A stretch of 64,000 bases of DNA from Heterotrichella gracilis (taxonomy: Eukaryota; Sar; Xanthophyceae; Tribonematales; Xanthonemataceae): positions 62,001 through 126,000 of the forward strand of contig JAULBX010030707.1 of NCBI GenBank assembly GCA_032358255.1, in the 5' to 3' direction. The notes under the pieces were generated by a model. It was not told the origin of the DNA. It did not search any database and saw nothing but the letters and a program-made list of their open reading frames with translations. Position numbers and translations under genes: made by a program. This document shows positions 62,142 through 64,000 of this stretch, piece after piece; positions within the stretch are counted from its first letter, which is position 1; each line of letters opens with the position of its first letter.

Positions 62142-63642
62142 AGGGGGCGGTGGGGTGGGTGGGTCTTTGGGGGGGTGCAGGGGAAATGGGGCAGGGTGCT
62201 TTGCTGAAAGGGGGCAGGGTGTATGCGCACCATGGGTTGCACGCATTTGTTGCTGGTAGAGTTTACGTTGACATTGAGCTTGTTTTTACTTTGTTTACCC
62301 ATGCTATCCCTTGTGGCAGTCATGCACCAGCTCTTTGTAGTGGCCCATCGAGTGCAGGCAACCCCCACGTGGCACCTCCTACATTTACTACACCCAAGGG
62401 GGTTGTGTCAGAGTCAGCATGATGTGCCTCAGAAGCAAATTGTGATATTTGTGCATTTGCAAAATTCATGCCGTTTGAAGGATGCATTTTCTACTTTACT
62501 GTTTGCGGGGGACCGTCCCCCAATTATTGTGCTATGTTGCCTGCATTAAAACTGCACATTGCCAATTGACATTCAACGCACTGAAAACTGAAATTCTCAT
62601 TGGTTTCCACTTATTTTTGTTGGGAAGGATTGCAAGAAAGGCCGGCCCTTTTTGGGAAAGGGAAGTCTCGAATAAGCATTGCTATTTACCCAGATTCATC
62701 ACTGACGGAACGGTTCCGTCATGGCTGGGTCTTCAATCATAATGCTCTAATCATAGGATGCCCAATGATTGTGACTCGTACTTGTACAAACATCACTCGG
62801 AGTCAGCAAAGCCCTGATAATGTATCGGTCCAGTTTTACAACGGCTGAAAGTACAGTGCTTTACCCAGGAATAAAACAAAGAGGAAATCAAGCGGGCCTA
62901 CATAATATGCTATTAGCCCTATTATTTGACCTATCCATGTAAATTGGTCTACGCCTCAGGCAGTCTGGCGAAGAAGGTTTCAACGCCCTCGCCTAAGTCA
63001 CATGCCAGTGCTGGCGGGGCCTGCCCTAGCAAACCGTCCTATCTCAAAAAAGTTGAAACTAATTTCCAAACTGATGAGACTCAATACTGCCAGTGGCACT
63101 GGCTCAAGGATGCATTACCGTACTGGACATTGTCAACAGACAATCCAGCAGACAGCTCACTACTGCGCGTACAGTCACAACCCACTAACCTTGAAATAAA
63201 GGGCTCAAAGTAACCAGTAAAAGGGGTGTGGCCGGTATAAGATTGCACCACCTTCCCACCAAGTTTGTTGAACTCACAATGCTGATAACTAACATACAGG
63301 GCAAGCTATTGTACAACAAGTTCACCAACCAGAAGGAGAATATACAAAGTGCGTTGGGCGCGAGCGTCGCAAGTGGCAACCGTTGTGTGCTGTGACCCAT
63401 GTCCCCCACCAAGAGCCGGGGGTGCGCCACCACCACAAAAATTCGAGGCTGCAAAGCCTTTCAAGCTGTAACATCACGCAAGGCGCGGCGCGGCGCGGTG
63501 TACACACACGGTCCAGAAAATCCTGGGCAGTTCGACCATAAATCCCTATCCTTGGCCAGCTCCCCTCCCAGCTGACAGGATTATAACAGTCTGTAGGCAG
63601 TGTACAGTTATTCTCAATACAGCGTCATCACCGAGAGTAGTG
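62142..63642. other. Convergent intergenic region, no gene seen
   Basis: The G-rich start (62145-62180) and following sequence are likely the SGNH 3' untranslated region. Near 63490 a CGCGGCGCGGCGCGG run stands out. No protein or RNA gene is supported. Confidence 0.5.
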
Positions 63643-64000
63643 TCACCAGTAGTCCCTATCCATGGTCATCACGGAGGAGGAAGGCTTGGGCGCCTCCTCC
63701 TCTTCCTCCTCCAACTCTAGCCCATCTTCATCAAACTGTGGAAACAACACGGTGGAATCAGTGACCAATGCAAACGCAGGGGCTGTGCAGGTGGGGTGGT
63801 GATGAGGTGCAAACAGTGCTATTCAAGGGTAATCGAAACGTTGGAGAACAGTAGGGCCGTGGACGCAAGCACATTGTGTGGTAGTGCCAAGCAGGGAGCT
63901 TCTCTTACCTTGGAGCCCACCAGGCCCTCGTATCTGAACAGCTGCTTGAGGTTGACAAAGGACACCTCCTCCAGGGAGCGCACCACCAGGTCAGCGGCCT
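63643..64000 (-). CDS. Unidentified gene, 3' end only (runs off the window)
   Basis: Two exons are visible. The last, 63643-63735, reads FDEDGLELEEEEEEAPKPSS then VMTMDRDYW and stop. The previous, 63909 to beyond 64000, reads AADLVVRSLEEVSFVNLKQL, FRYEGLVGSK, with a GT donor at its end; the two join in phase. The acidic run followed by an aromatic end suggests a large conserved protein with an exposed acidic tail, but I do not recognise the family from 60 residues. Neighbouring SGNH gene is convergent. Confidence 0.65.

Noticed and set aside
1-64000. CRISPR arrays, tRNA or rRNA genes, retroelements
   Set aside because: Repeats seen are tandem or exon-derived, without spacers of regular length. 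I found no tRNA-like cloverleaf, rRNA segment, LTR pair or polymerase domain.

Overview
The window looks like nuclear DNA of a flagellated green alga (Chlorophyta or a prasinophyte). The genes are split by many GT-AG introns, one gene encodes an axonemal dynein heavy chain, and plant-type telomere repeats (TTTAGGG/CCCTAAA and variants) recur inside introns. The species cannot be fixed from sequence alone. I see no prokaryotic, viral, CRISPR or tRNA features.

Layout, left to right. 0.7-4.4 kb (+): PRP39, a U1 snRNP splicing factor, all seven exons resolved. 5.6-9.1 kb (-): a tandemly duplicated 1.4 kb segment carrying an unrecognised small gene, probably decaying. 9.3-11.8 kb (+): eIF4B. 12.9-23.7 kb (+): three tandem copies (A, B, C) of an unrecognised multi-pass membrane protein of about 315 residues; C carries a frameshift. 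25.0-25.6 kb (-): a small SCP2 sterol-carrier protein ending in the peroxisomal signal AKL, with a GC-AG intron. 26.3-30.0 kb (+): a 755-residue SANT-domain protein resembling the centromere factor KNL2/MIS18BP1. 30.7-55.8 kb (-): an inner-arm axonemal dynein heavy chain spread over many short exons. 57.2-62.1 kb (+): a secreted SGNH/GDSL-type hydrolase, all nine exons resolved. 63.6-64.0 kb (-): the 3' end of an unidentified gene.

The genes are not an operon-like system; they cover splicing, translation initiation, peroxisomal lipid handling, chromatin, flagellar motility and a secreted esterase-like enzyme. The most unusual pattern runs across genes. Introns repeatedly contain a second, diverged copy of the neighbouring exon end, often with degenerate telomere repeats between the exon and its copy. 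In the triplicated membrane gene, copy A has an intron exactly where B and C have none, and that intron contains such an exon copy. This is what intron gain by internal tandem duplication, perhaps during break repair that added telomere repeats, would look like.
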